Of a DNA stretch of 64,000 nucleotides, positions 51,086-59,878 are shown piece by piece (positions within the stretch are counted from its first letter, which is position 1; every line of letters starts with the position of its first letter). A program made the translations under genes and the position numbers. Under the pieces are notes generated by a model. It had not been told where the DNA came from. It saw nothing but the letters and a program-made list of their open reading frames with translations, and did not search any database. The DNA is taken from assembly GCA_963677785.2 (NCBI GenBank), contig CAXXDH010000001.1:124001-188000 (forward strand), given 5' to 3'. The stretch comes from G963665495 sp963677785 (GTDB lineage: Bacteria > Desulfobacterota > Desulfovibrionia > Desulfovibrionales > Desulfovibrionaceae).

Positions 51086-51376
51086 TTACTCCTTTGCAAT
51101 CCATCCCCAAACGCCGCCCAGGGTGGATAAGAACAGCCCGGCGATGAAGGCCGTGAAAGCATAGCCCGAATGATCGGTTGCAATGCAGACCAGCCCGGCG
51201 AACAATAAAGCTCCGCCCGCGGCTTGGAGTATAAAATCAATTTTGATGCGTTTTTTGGGAGGGGGAGGAGGCGGCGGTTTGATATGCGATGCGGGATTGG
51301 GCAAACCACAATGTCGGCAGGATACTGCCTTTTCTGAGATTTCCTGGCCGCAATCCGGACACTTGATCAAAGCCAA
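51086..51376 (-). CDS. Zinc-ribbon small membrane protein
   Basis: A 96-residue protein with an N-terminal zinc ribbon (IKCPDCGQEISEKAVSCRHCG), a Pro-rich linker (KPPPPPPPKKR), and two transmembrane helices (LQAAGGALLFAGLVCIA and AFTAFIAGLFLSTLGGVWGW). The family is common and uncharacterised. A TTG at 51376 with GGGAGG six bases upstream is the best start. It sits behind the ClC gene on the same strand. Confidence 0.75.
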   Translation of the reverse strand: MALIKCPDCGQEISEKAVSCRHCGLPNPASHIKPPPPPPPKKRIKIDFILQAAGGALLFAGLVCIATDHSGYAFTAFIAGLFLSTLGGVWGWIAKE

Positions 51377-51424
51377 AAGAGGCCTCCCCCGTTGGAGCCG
51401 CAACCCGGTGGCTGCAGTGGCTAG

Positions 51425-51552
51425 AATCTGTTTCTAGATTCCTTTTCGCTACGCCTGGCGAATTCAACCATGTTGCTTTTTCAGGGAACATGGTCCCTTG
51501 CCTGGTAAAATTCCTGCCCAACCTCGCGATGAAATTACTGTAGAAACACGCC
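51425..51552. repeat. Possible dispersed intergenic element with palindromes
   Basis: The stretch contains GAATCTGTTTCTAGATTC-type and GGGAACATGGTCCC palindromes and ends in GAAACACGCCT. The last motif is shared with 8069-8080 and 48397-48408 in varying orientation. It could be a repetitive extragenic element, but only the short motif is clearly shared. Confidence 0.35.
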
Positions 51553-52074
51553 TTAAAAAAAACGTATTTTCAATTGTGCGATCTGCGCATTGCGTAAATC
51601 TTTTCTTCCCTGGTCGGCCTGGCCGCGGCTGACCAGCAAATGGCCGCGTGCTTCTAGGGCTTTGCCGTAGCCGGGAAAAAGCTCAAGGGCCTTGGTGTAG
51701 TCCGCAAGGGCTTCATCAAGGCGTCCGCGTTGTTCGAACAAGGTTCCGCGATTGTAGTAGGCCGTGTAGTCGGGATTGTACTCGATTCCTTTGCTTAAAT
51801 CCAGGAAAGCCTTGTCGTCATCGCCGCGGGAAAGCCAGATCGTGGCCCTGTTGTTGTAGCAATAGGTCAGCACCCGGTCTCCGGGGCCAAGCACGCCCGA
51901 GTCGATCACCGTGCCATAGAGTGCGAGCGCCCGATCCAGGTTGCCGGCTTCATGGGCTTTGACTGCCTCGTTGGCTATGGCGTAGATTTCGTCGCTTTTA
52001 TCCGCCAGGGCCTGCTGCTGCAGGCACAAACAGAAAAGAAAAAGAAGAGGCAGTGTCCGCAAAAGACTCCGCAT
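51553..52074 (-). CDS. Exported TPR protein
   Basis: A 173-residue protein. A signal peptide (LPLLFLFCLCLQQQALA) is followed by three or four tetratricopeptide repeats: ANEAVKAHEAGNLDRALALY, then TYCYNNRATIWLSRGDDDKA, then TAYYNRGTLFEQRGRLDEAL, then LFPGYGKALEARGHLLVSRG. It should mediate protein contacts in the periplasm. GGAGGTACAC precedes the ATG. It shares strand with the zinc-ribbon gene. Confidence 0.85.
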   Translation of the reverse strand: MRSLLRTLPLLFLFCLCLQQQALADKSDEIYAIANEAVKAHEAGNLDRALALYGTVIDSGVLGPGDRVLTYCYNNRATIWLSRGDDDKAFLDLSKGIEYNPDYTAYYNRGTLFEQRGRLDEALADYTKALELFPGYGKALEARGHLLVSRGQADQGRKDLRNAQIAQLKIRFF

Positions 52075-52356
52075 GTGTACCTCCTGTTCCGCTGCGGGGT
52101 GTCTTAGGGCGTGCCCTAACCATTTGAGCGGGATGTTTACACTTTATACATACTCCTAGCTTGTTTTGGCGGCAAGAACAAGCTGTCTTCCCCAATTTGT
52201 CCGCATGCGCTTTACCGCAAATTTCTGCGTATGCAGAAGTAAATTTTTTCCGGATTATGCCGAAAACAGCAACAATGCTCTGGCTTGAAACTTGCTCGAA
52301 CCAGAGTGCCGGGCATTTTTTGCCCCTGAATCCGCCATTACGACAAGGAGCTGCGT
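52075..52356. other. Structured spacer upstream of the small gene at 52357
   Basis: Contains AGCTTGTT/AACAAGCT and CTCTGG/CCAGAG (52278-52306) inverted repeats, and GGGCATTTTTTGCCC just before the gene. These may be a leader structure or terminator. No gene was found. Confidence 0.35.
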
Positions 52357-52617
52357 ATGCATGAGGGACTTTCCGTACTTTGGATGTATGAACCGGACAA
52401 TATTCCCGCCAGGCAGGATATGGATCTTTCAACCGCTGATTACTATTGCGGACTGTGGAAACTGGAGTCGCTGCTTGATCACCTCGCCCAGGAAGGCGGA
52501 GCCTACAGCGAAGCGTATAGCGGTTCAAACGGTTCTAACGGAACAAGCAGGCGCGTGGAAAAAAAGAGCTGCGAACTCTTCGAACTGCAGCCCTGGATGA
52601 TCGTCAAGGAATCCTGA
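52357..52617 (+). CDS. Small hypothetical protein (86 aa)
   Basis: An 86-residue soluble protein, not recognised. AAGGAGCTGCGT precedes the ATG. The sequence begins LSVLWMYEPDNIPARQDMDL, has a Ser/Gly/Asn-rich low-complexity middle (YSGSNGSNGTSRR), and two Cys. It is convergent with the MOT1-type gene. No function can be assigned. Confidence 0.6.
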   Translation: MHEGLSVLWMYEPDNIPARQDMDLSTADYYCGLWKLESLLDHLAQEGGAYSEAYSGSNGSNGTSRRVEKKSCELFELQPWMIVKES

Positions 52618-52651
52618 ATTCCAGGTTCAAGGCTTGGAGCGCTGCGGCTTT

Positions 52652-53854
52652 TCAGACCGCCAGACTCGGCTTGCGCAAAGTGCGTGCGACAAACAAACCT
52701 ACAATGAATGCCACAGCAAGATTCGAGGCCATGGTTGCGGCGACCATGAAAAAGACAACGAACATTCCCTTGCGTTCGTTGAGATCCATGATGCTCAGGC
52801 AGAGCTCCAGACCGGAAAATACGAGCAGTACGCCGAGCACTGAAAAGGGCAGGAGCCGGACGACTTCGGTGGAGCTTGTCCCCAGCAGCAGTGCCAGCAG
52901 TACGAACATGCCCCCGATGATGTAGTTGGAACCAGCGGTCCGCGCGCCGAAGCGGAAATGGGCAGCCAAGCCTCCGGCGCCGTGGCACATGGGCATGCCC
53001 CCCAGAAACAAGGACAGCACATTGGCCATTCCCATGCTCATGCACAAGGCCTTGGGAGTTGCCGTCCGGGCGCTTTCCGGAAAATAGCTGGCCGAGAGAT
53101 CCGAATAGGCGATAACCGCGTTGCCGATGGTCATGGGCGCCTGGGGCAGCACCATGGTCAGGAATACGCCGCCTATCACGGAAAAGTCCGGCCAACCGTA
53201 AGGGAACAGATCCGGCGCGTGCAGTCCGAAGTTGATACCGGAAAGCATTTTCCAGCCCCCCAGCAGCAATCCCACAAACAGCCCGCCCAGAATGAGCAGC
53301 AGTCCTGCCGGATATTTGCGGCTGTTGATAAAGCGAAACGTCAGCAGCGCGAACAGAATGCCCAGGATGATGCCTATGGGCAAAGGCCCGAGCGATTGTA
53401 CGGCCAGGTAAGGTTCAGCGGTGTGCAGCATCTTTTGAAAACTGGACGTGCCCACTATGAACGAGACTCCTTTGGTCGCCAGAATCAGCCCGGTGCAGAC
53501 CTGTACGCCGCGAACCACGGCCTTGGGCACCACGCGGCGCACCCAGTCTATCAGATTGGTCGCGCCGAAAAGGAACATGACAACGGCCATGAGCATGGCC
53601 GCAATCTGGATTTCCTGTCTGCTGGATGCGTGGGCGATGGCGAAAGCCGCCACAACCTTCATGGGTTGCACGGCAATGGGCGTACGGAAGTACGTACCTG
53701 CCAGAATATAGAACAGTCCGGCTGACCAGAAAACTCCGGCCGGGCTCAGGCCGTTGATCATGATCATGCCCAGGGCCAGCGGCAAAAGCGTTCCCAGATC
53801 GCCCAACGATCCGGCGATTTCCATTCTGTCGAAACGAATTGATCCCAAATGCAT
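52652..53854 (-). CDS. MOT1/SulP-like putative molybdate or sulfate transporter
   Basis: A 400-residue membrane protein of the MFS_MOT1 family (plant-type molybdate transporter MOT1 relatives). Marks are GSLGDLGTLLPLALGM and the signature PMCHGAGGLAAHFRFGARTAGSN. About ten transmembrane helices are expected. Molybdate or sulfate import is the likely job; both are central in a sulfate reducer. The ATG at 53854 has GGAGG five bases upstream. A perfect inverted repeat overlaps its promoter, suggesting repression by an unknown regulator. Confidence 0.87.
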   Translation of the reverse strand: MHLGSIRFDRMEIAGSLGDLGTLLPLALGMIMINGLSPAGVFWSAGLFYILAGTYFRTPIAVQPMKVVAAFAIAHASSRQEIQIAAMLMAVVMFLFGATNLIDWVRRVVPKAVVRGVQVCTGLILATKGVSFIVGTSSFQKMLHTAEPYLAVQSLGPLPIGIILGILFALLTFRFINSRKYPAGLLLILGGLFVGLLLGGWKMLSGINFGLHAPDLFPYGWPDFSVIGGVFLTMVLPQAPMTIGNAVIAYSDLSASYFPESARTATPKALCMSMGMANVLSLFLGGMPMCHGAGGLAAHFRFGARTAGSNYIIGGMFVLLALLLGTSSTEVVRLLPFSVLGVLLVFSGLELCLSIMDLNERKGMFVVFFMVAATMASNLAVAFIVGLFVARTLRKPSLAV

Positions 53855-53879
53855 AGCCGCCTCCCTTGCCGGATTTTTA

Positions 53880-53915
53880 CAGTTGTCACGATTATAGCTA
53901 AAATAATGACAACTG
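53880..53915 (-). promoter_or_regulatory. Promoter and palindromic operator of the MOT1-type gene
   Basis: CAGTTGTCA (53880-53888) and TGACAACTG (53907-53915) form a perfect 9-base inverted repeat with an 18-base spacer. On the minus strand a TATAAT -10 lies between the arms, with TTGCAG as a -35 at 16 bases. A repressor binding here would cover the promoter. It does not resemble the known ModE consensus. Confidence 0.6.
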
Positions 53916-54008
53916 CAAGAAAAAAAGCAAAAGCAATAGCTTTTTTTGTTTGTAATCATTTATCGTAAAATGATTTTTTTCTATAGGGAAAGCGGTGCCA
54001 GGAGCGCG

Positions 54009-54980
54009 TCAATAGCCGTCGTATGGTTCCAGGTGGATAACCACGTCCGCGGTATCGGGGATGAGCTCCAGCAGGCGCGTTTTGACCTTACCGGAGATGA
54101 CATGTCCTTCCTGCACGCTCAGATTCGGGGCGACCATGACATGCAGGTCCATAAAAAGCATGGGCCCCTGGAAGCGCGTACGCACTTTATGTGCGTCCAG
54201 GACACCGTCTGTCTCCAGTGCGACTTTTTCGATACGGCGGATGATGTCCTCAGAGGCCCCCCTGTCGATGAGTTCGGATAAGGCGGGTTTGGCGATGTCC
54301 CAGGCCGCTTTCAGGATGAACAGACTCACAACCAGAGCGCCCAGGCCGTCTACAAAATCCAGGTTGGGCCAGAGCATGGACAGGATAACGGCGATGGTGG
54401 CCGGAATCGAACTGAGCGCATCGGTCCGGTGATGCCAGGCGTTGGCTTGGAGTGCCTGCGAACGCGCTTTTTTGGCGATAAAAAGAGTCCAGCGGTAAAG
54501 GGCTTCCTTCAGCACTATGGAAAAGGATACGGCCAGGAGCGCAAGCAATCCCGGCCTGTTCGGCGTGGGCGTACGCAAGGATACTATGGCTTCGTAACCG
54601 ATTTCCAGGGCGGCCAACGCGAGAACCAAGGCAATGCCAGTTGTCACGAGAGCTTCGATACGCTGGTGTCCGTACGGATGGCGATCATCCGCCGGAGCGC
54701 TCCAGAAACGTACGCCTATCAGCAAGGCCGCGTCTGTAACCAGGTCGGAGAGGCTGTGGATGCCGTCCGCCAGAACCGCCTGGCTTGAAGCCAGCCAGCC
54801 GGCCAGAATTTTGGCCGTTGCCAGTACGATATTGCACAGCAAGCCGACCCAGGCGGCTTTTTTGATACTCTGCAACGCTGCGGTCCGACCCCGTTCCAGG
54901 GATGCCTCCAAAACGGCAAAATCGTCAGCCCCTGCGGCAGTCACTTCAGTCTGCGTTTGACGCGTATATTCGTTTGTCAT
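54009..54980 (-). CDS. Cation diffusion facilitator (CDF) metal efflux protein
   Basis: A 323-residue CDF transporter. Six transmembrane helices include the two metal-binding HxxxD motifs: ADGIHSLSDLVTD in helix 2 and HHRTDALSSIP in helix 5. A cytoplasmic domain of about 80 residues follows (VDAHKVRTRFQGPMLFMDLHVMVAP-like). It exports Zn, Fe, Co or Mn by proton antiport. The ATG at 54980 has AAAGG six bases upstream. No local metalloregulator is seen. Confidence 0.92.
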   Translation of the reverse strand: MTNEYTRQTQTEVTAAGADDFAVLEASLERGRTAALQSIKKAAWVGLLCNIVLATAKILAGWLASSQAVLADGIHSLSDLVTDAALLIGVRFWSAPADDRHPYGHQRIEALVTTGIALVLALAALEIGYEAIVSLRTPTPNRPGLLALLAVSFSIVLKEALYRWTLFIAKKARSQALQANAWHHRTDALSSIPATIAVILSMLWPNLDFVDGLGALVVSLFILKAAWDIAKPALSELIDRGASEDIIRRIEKVALETDGVLDAHKVRTRFQGPMLFMDLHVMVAPNLSVQEGHVISGKVKTRLLELIPDTADVVIHLEPYDGY

Positions 54981-56017
54981 TTGAAACCTTTGAAACGAGC
55001 TCTGCGCTCGTATTTTTGACACTGCTGTGCGCTACGGCATGTGCAGGATCATTTAAAAATAGTTTTCCTGTATCTTGTTTTAGAAAAAAAGCAGCTTTTA
55101 CCTGAAATAATAAAAAACATGCGGGACTGCCCGGTAGTCCCAGATGTTTTCACAGATTGAGATGCAGGAGAAACATTCCATTTATACCATGATGCAGCAG
55201 GCGAATCCAGGAAAAAATGTATTTTTTTCAGTGTGATAATGAAAATCAAAGTAGGCCGTGTTGTATCGCAGCAGTAGGATCTTCGGATGGTTTGCATGCA
55301 ATGATTGGCTGGATATGAAAGGAACGTTGATTTCTTGCCCGTAAGTAAAACGAAAATATATAGCAAATCCGTTTTGATTTTGTTGGAAAGAAGGATAGCG
55401 AAAAGTGCTGATGCAAGAATTCTGATGGAATCAGACCGGGAGAAACACAGGACGCTCAACAGGAGTAAATCTCTGAGCTTTCAAGGGGATTGAAGCAGGT
55501 ACTATTGCTATTCGCGGAAGAAAAGAACCAGAACATTGGAGCAACCTGGAAAAGTTCTTTAAAAAAAAGTGCGTAGGATTTGCCTTTCAAGATGAGAAAC
55601 AATTGTCTTGTAGAATTCACATTTTATGGTTGCGGATGCTTATAAGATGTAGATCGTATGATTGGATAAATATGTACGGTTGTGCTTTTTTGAACTATTT
55701 TGTTGCGATTTTTGGTTGGCTATATACAAAAGAATGAATTGTATTATTTGATGGTTCACAGTTGTCTGTTGCTATGGGATAAAATATCAAACAAGATACA
55801 GTGATGTTGATATTTTCCAAAGAGTACCTTTGAAATGCATTTACGTTTTGAAAGAGTTTTTTCTACAGTGTTGCCGGTATCCAGCATTGCAGCCAACGGC
55901 CTGGACGCCTGCATTTTCTTGACTTAACTGTTAATTATAGTACTATAACAAGCAAATACTGTATTGCTTTAATTAATTGTAGAGTTACTTGATATAACTA
56001 TAAGGTGGTTGTTAAGT
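54981..56017. other. AT-rich gene-poor island before the CI-type repressor
   Basis: About 1 kb with markedly lower GC than the flanks. Frames at 55305-55493 (62 codons) and a start-less 85-codon frame ending near 55738 look like decay products rather than genes. No integrase, transposase or attachment site was recognised. It may be the scar of a lost prophage or other mobile element. Confidence 0.5.
55935..55948. promoter_or_regulatory. Perfect palindrome TTATAGTACTATAA upstream of the repressor
   Basis: A 14-base perfect palindrome about 70 bases before the CI-type gene. ATAACTATAA nearer the start repeats one half. Phage-type repressors often bind such sites in their own promoter. Confidence 0.5.
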
Positions 56018-56752
56018 ATGTTGAGCAAAGACGTACTTAGTGCTGAGAAAACAGAAGTTTCATATAGTGAAACGGACCTTTTTTCCTCTGTTCTTCATAG
56101 AATGCTGCATGGTACAGGCACGAGGACGCAAACAGAGCTTGCAGAAATACTCAAAATAGGCAAAGCCGCCATTTCCGATGCAAAACGGCGTAAGATTATT
56201 CCTGCAGAGTGGTTTTTGAAACTCAGCAGGGCTCCTTTTTTTCTCAATCCCAATTGGATCGAAACAGGAACCGGTCTTATGCATCTGCCTGGAGTGGATG
56301 TGTCCGATGGTTCCTACGAATATGGAATGGGAGAATTGCGCGAATTTTTTTCTCCTCCGCAGGCCAAGGCAAAACCGGGAGAAAATGGCCGGGAACTGGA
56401 TGTTGCAAGCAAAACATCATCTTACGCCTTCAAAGTCGCCTGGCTAAAAGACATGGGCCTGCCCGTACAGATGAAATTTTTGCGTTTCACCGGCGACAGC
56501 ATGCGGCCTACGCTACTGAACAACGATATGCTGCTGATAGATGAATCGCAGCGGGACATTCTCGAGGGGAAAATATACGCGCTGCGTATGGATCAGGATA
56601 TCGTGGTCAAACGTGTCGCCAAAAAACCGGGCAAGCTGGTTTTGATAAGCGACAACCGGGATCTGTACGAGCCGCTCGAAGTAGACGTTGTGCTTCAGGA
56701 CAATGTGCAGATAATCGGCCGCGTCATTTGGGTGGGCCGGGAGGACATTTAG
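56018..56752 (+). CDS. CI/S24-type phage-like repressor
   Basis: A 244-residue protein. The N-terminus carries a helix-turn-helix of the bacteriophage CI type (TQTELAEILKIGKAAISDAKRRKIIPAEWFLKLSR). The C-terminus is an S24 peptidase/LexA-like domain with the serine in FTGDSMRPTL and the lysine in DIVVKRVAKK. An Ala-Gly cleavage site is not obvious in the linker. The start at 56018 has AAGGTGG upstream. It stands alone in an AT-rich region, so it may be a domesticated prophage regulator with autoregulation through the palindrome at 55935. Confidence 0.85.
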   Translation: MLSKDVLSAEKTEVSYSETDLFSSVLHRMLHGTGTRTQTELAEILKIGKAAISDAKRRKIIPAEWFLKLSRAPFFLNPNWIETGTGLMHLPGVDVSDGSYEYGMGELREFFSPPQAKAKPGENGRELDVASKTSSYAFKVAWLKDMGLPVQMKFLRFTGDSMRPTLLNNDMLLIDESQRDILEGKIYALRMDQDIVVKRVAKKPGKLVLISDNRDLYEPLEVDVVLQDNVQIIGRVIWVGREDI

Positions 56753-56764
56753 CAGGGATTTCTG

Positions 56765-57445
56765 TCAGTTGCCGGCGGTCTGCTTGGGGGCGAGCAGGCG
56801 CCGCGCGCCGGCAATGGAGCTGGGATAGGTGCGCGACAAAGGTTCCACGGCGCACCGTCCTCTGCGGCTGGAGCAATGAGCCAGATATTTCCCGTTCACC
56901 ATCACCCCAACGTGATTGATCTTTTTTTCTCCCACAGCAAAAAATACCAGGTCTCCGGCCCGCAGTCGCGAAAGCGGCACAGCTGAGCCATAGTGCGCCT
57001 GGGCTGCGCTGTTATGCGGCAGGCGTATGCCGAAGCGCCGAAAGACCTGCATGGTGAATCCGGAACAGTCAATGCCTCTGCGGCTTGTTCCGCCCCAGCG
57101 GTACGGAGTGCCCAGATAAAGCCGGACTGCCTCCATCAGGGAACCGCTTCCCGCAAAGAAGCCGGAGTCGAAACGCCCCAGTGCAAAGTCGGCCAGCATA
57201 TCAACATAGACCTGCTCCGCTGCCAGTGCCTCTGTGAGCAGATCGCTGTCCGAAACCTGTGTGGCGGCCATGATATGCTTTCTGAGATAACTCGGTTTCG
57301 CGTCGCCGCTCCCATTGCCGGAGCCGGTCTGCAGGCAAGCGAGATCCGCCGTACACCCCGCCAGCAGCAGGAATATCGGAATACAGATGAGATGCCGGCG
57401 CAAACGTCCAATTTGAAATCCCATCATCAGCGTATACGCCAGCAT
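56765..57445 (-). CDS. NlpC/P60 family cell-wall hydrolase, lipoprotein
   Basis: A 226-residue protein. A signal peptide with lipobox (IPIFLLLAGC) is followed by a linker and a C-terminal NlpC/P60 domain: GTPYRWGGTSRRGIDCSGF with the catalytic Cys, NHVGVMV with the catalytic His, and YLAHCSS as the third polar residue. It should cleave peptidoglycan peptides from the outer membrane. The start is uncertain: ATG 57445 or ATG 57424; both lack a strong ribosome-binding site. Confidence 0.85.
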   Translation of the reverse strand: MLAYTLMMGFQIGRLRRHLICIPIFLLLAGCTADLACLQTGSGNGSGDAKPSYLRKHIMAATQVSDSDLLTEALAAEQVYVDMLADFALGRFDSGFFAGSGSLMEAVRLYLGTPYRWGGTSRRGIDCSGFTMQVFRRFGIRLPHNSAAQAHYGSAVPLSRLRAGDLVFFAVGEKKINHVGVMVNGKYLAHCSSRRGRCAVEPLSRTYPSSIAGARRLLAPKQTAGN

Positions 57446-57485
57446 GACGGCTCAGTAAAGGCAGGGGCTGCCCGGTGAAACCAGC

Positions 57486-58616
57486 TCAATGGCCGCAGCC
57501 GCAGGAGCAGCTAGCATCGTGCGTATTATCGTGCCCTTTGTCCGGGCGACCGTAAAATTTGCGTCGAATCGCCCAGGCCGTAAGCAGCAGAAGCAAAACG
57601 GCTGATCCTGCCTGCAGCAGGCTGTGGCTTTCCGTGCCGGCTCCAGCGATCCAATTTATGGTCCGTAAACCAAACAGCACGTACAGGTAATCGGCCAATA
57701 ATCCCAACAATACGGAACAACCGGCAATGGCGCTCACGTAGATGACGCCTGCGCGGCGGCCAAGGATTTTGAAAACAACCCCCAGAGTGGCAATGTTCGT
57801 GGCCGGGCCTGCCAACAGAAAGACCAGGGCCGCTCCCGGAGAAAGCCCTTTCAGCGCCAGAGCGGCCACCAGCGGGGTGCTGCTGGTGGCGCAGACGTAC
57901 AAGGGCAAGGAAAGAAGCAACGCCGCGAAAATCGGCAGAAGTCCCTGGCCCAGGTACGCGCTGATGAAATCCGCCGGAACAAATACCGTGATGGCGGCCG
58001 CCGCAATGGTGCCCGCCAGAAACCATAACGCGATATCTTCAAACAAAGCCCCGAAAGCGAAACGCATCCCCTGGCGCAGCCGCTGCATAGGAGACGGACG
58101 TACGAGAGAAACGGACAACTCCGTGAATTGTTCGTTGCTGCAGCATCCGTCATGGCAACATGTCTCCTGCTCGGTCAAGGAGGGGTTCTCGGAGGGAGCG
58201 TTTTGTTCCGCCCGGTTGATCCATAATCCGGCGCTTAGTGCGGTGATGCCTGCCGCAAACGGACGCAGCAGCGCCATCAGCGGATCAAGCAGGGCATAGG
58301 TCACGGCAATGGAATCCACGCCGGTTTCCGGCGTACTGATCAGAAAAGCGGTAGTCGCGCCTTTGCTCGCCCCCTGTTTGCGCAAACCGGCAGCTGCGGG
58401 AAGCACGCCGCAGCTGCACAGCGGCAAAGGGATCCCGGCCAGCGCTGCCTTGAAAACGCCTTTGGGGCCTTTCCCGCCCAGATGTTTGGCGATCATCTCC
58501 TGGGGAACAAAGGCCTTGAGCAATCCTGCCAGAAAAAAGCCCAACAACAGAAATAGGGAGGCTTCTTCCAGCACTACCCAAAAACTTGTCAAAAGCTGCC
58601 AGAGAATTTGCAACAT
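57486..58616 (-). CDS. SO_0444/ArsP-like metal or metalloid efflux permease
   Basis: A 376-residue permease (DUF318/YraQ superfamily). Two repeats each contain the conserved GIPLPLCSCGVLPAAAGLRKQGAS-type and LPLYVCATSSTPLVAALALKGLSPGAA-type segments. A cytoplasmic loop (CCHDGCC) and the C-terminal tail (SCSCGCGH) are Cys-rich and probably bind metal. Cu/Zn or methylarsenical/arsenite efflux is the likely function. An operator with the ArsR-type palindrome sits just upstream. Confidence 0.85.
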   Translation of the reverse strand: MLQILWQLLTSFWVVLEEASLFLLLGFFLAGLLKAFVPQEMIAKHLGGKGPKGVFKAALAGIPLPLCSCGVLPAAAGLRKQGASKGATTAFLISTPETGVDSIAVTYALLDPLMALLRPFAAGITALSAGLWINRAEQNAPSENPSLTEQETCCHDGCCSNEQFTELSVSLVRPSPMQRLRQGMRFAFGALFEDIALWFLAGTIAAAAITVFVPADFISAYLGQGLLPIFAALLLSLPLYVCATSSTPLVAALALKGLSPGAALVFLLAGPATNIATLGVVFKILGRRAGVIYVSAIAGCSVLLGLLADYLYVLFGLRTINWIAGAGTESHSLLQAGSAVLLLLLTAWAIRRKFYGRPDKGHDNTHDASCSCGCGH

Positions 58617-58639
58617 GGTGTTTCCTTTTATCTAAGAAT

Positions 58640-58659
58640 ATATGAGCAAATGTTCATAT
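58640..58659. promoter_or_regulatory. ArsR-type operator before the efflux permease
   Basis: ATATGAGCAAATGTTCATAT is a 20-base near-perfect palindrome. It is almost identical to the site at 59052-59071 before arsR, so the repressor should control both genes. Confidence 0.75.
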
Positions 58660-58674
58660 AAGAGTATAAAAAAA

Positions 58675-59037
58675 TTACGTATGGGATACGTGGGCCAGGC
58701 CTTGCTCAAAAAGCCGGACCACATGCGCGTCATCCAGACTGTAAAAGACATTTTTGCCCTGCTTGCGGTAACGCACGATACGAGCGGCCCGTAACAATCG
58801 AAGCTGGTGTGAGATGGCGGACTGGCTCATCTGCAGCACTTCGGCAAGGTCGCAAACGCAGAGTTCTCCGGATGAAAGTGCGAACAATATCCGCACCCTG
58901 GTGGGGTCGCCCAATGCCTTGAAGAGTTCCGCCAGGTTGAGAACCGTATTCTCGTCCGGCAAAAAACCGGTTGCCTTGGCTATGGCCTCGGGGTGGGTTT
59001 CGACGCATTGGCAGACATCATCGGCAGGTTCTTTCAT
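58675..59037 (-). CDS. ArsR/SmtB family metal-responsive repressor
   Basis: A 120-residue winged-helix repressor. The recognition helix is SQSAISHQLRLLRAARIV and the wing is YRKQGKNVFYSL. The ELCVCDL sequence in helix 3 supplies the two Cys typical of ArsR/CadC-type metal sites, and an N-terminal CQC (DVCQCVETH) could add ligands. Binding of metal or arsenite should release DNA. The ATG at 59037 has GGAGG six bases upstream. It precedes the efflux permease on the same strand. Confidence 0.92.
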   Translation of the reverse strand: MKEPADDVCQCVETHPEAIAKATGFLPDENTVLNLAELFKALGDPTRVRILFALSSGELCVCDLAEVLQMSQSAISHQLRLLRAARIVRYRKQGKNVFYSLDDAHVVRLFEQGLAHVSHT

Positions 59038-59051
59038 TTTATCCTCCAACG

Positions 59052-59071
59052 TATGAACATATACTCATATA
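59052..59071. promoter_or_regulatory. ArsR-type operator before arsR
   Basis: TATGAACATATACTCATATA, the second copy of the palindrome at 58640. It starts just upstream of the arsR ribosome-binding site, consistent with autoregulation. Confidence 0.75.
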
Positions 59072-59418
59072 TTTCTGCACAAAACTGCTGTCAAGCGTCA
59101 TGCGGAAAGATTCTGTAGCGTTGGCGGATAGGAACAGAAGAGAAATGCTCGCTCAATATGCTATGTCAAAAAGACACACCATGTTAAGGTAAGCAGTCGC
59201 CGTGAAGCAATTTGTTATATATCGTAAAAATAATTAAAAATGGCTCAAAAATATGTTGAAAAGCTGACACAATGGACTCTCTACTAGCCATGCCGGAGAT
59301 CCTGCAGAGAAAATATATGTAATAACAGCGTATTCTGAACAAGCGGGGATTGAATTCAGAAAGCATTGAATGTGTGGCAACCTTTTTGCTTATTACCGGG
59401 TAAGCAAAGGAGGAGACC
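59072..59418. other. Intergenic region upstream of the tandem lipoproteins
   Basis: About 350 AT-rich bases. No gene was identified on either strand, and no clear promoter could be placed. Confidence 0.4.
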
Positions 59419-59817
59419 ATGAGACGCGTTCGGTTGCTTTTGATCCTGTCGAGTTTGGTGTTACTGGTAATGGCAAGTGGGTGCGCCGCGCCTGGCGCAT
59501 ACGGGCCCTACAGTACGACATACGGGGTTCCCACGCTGGCCATGACGGCTGCCGGCGCGGCCATCGGCTCCACCGTGGGCCCCGGTCGCGACCGCGCTCA
59601 AAACGCCGTAATCGGCGGCATCATCGGCGCCATGGCTGGTACTGCGGTGGAATATTCCATTTACGAACAGGAACGGCAGCGCCGATACGCGCAGCAGCAG
59701 TATTACCAGCAGCAATACGACCAGACTCAGGTCTATGTGGAGGCTCCGGGGACCTGCATACGCCCGGTACGCACTTGTCCGCGCCGTTATTATCGCGAGC
59801 GCCCGTATTGCTACTGA
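59419..59817 (+). CDS. Glycine-zipper lipoprotein
   Basis: A 132-residue lipoprotein (lipobox VLLVMASGC). A glycine-zipper region (AMTAAGAAIGSTVGPGRDRAQNAVIGGIIGAMAGTA) is followed by a Gln/Tyr-rich helix (YAQQQYYQQQYDQ) and a Cys/Arg-rich tail. Outer-membrane glycine-zipper lipoproteins are common in this group and their role is structural or unknown. AAAGGAGGAG precedes the ATG. The next gene is a close paralogue. Confidence 0.82.
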   Translation: MRRVRLLLILSSLVLLVMASGCAAPGAYGPYSTTYGVPTLAMTAAGAAIGSTVGPGRDRAQNAVIGGIIGAMAGTAVEYSIYEQERQRRYAQQQYYQQQYDQTQVYVEAPGTCIRPVRTCPRRYYRERPYCY

Positions 59818-59878
59818 TCAGAAACAACTTATATCTGTAGTATCGAGTTACAGGCAAAGAAGAAGCACGGAGAGTAAG

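Noticed and set aside
53880..53915. ModE binding site before the MOT1-type gene
   Set aside because: The palindrome TTGTCA/TGACAA does not match the known ModE half-sites.
55049..55459. 136-codon minus-strand frame in the AT-rich island
   Set aside because: Ser/Ile/Phe-rich without a recognised motif or ribosome-binding site; more likely random in AT-rich DNA.
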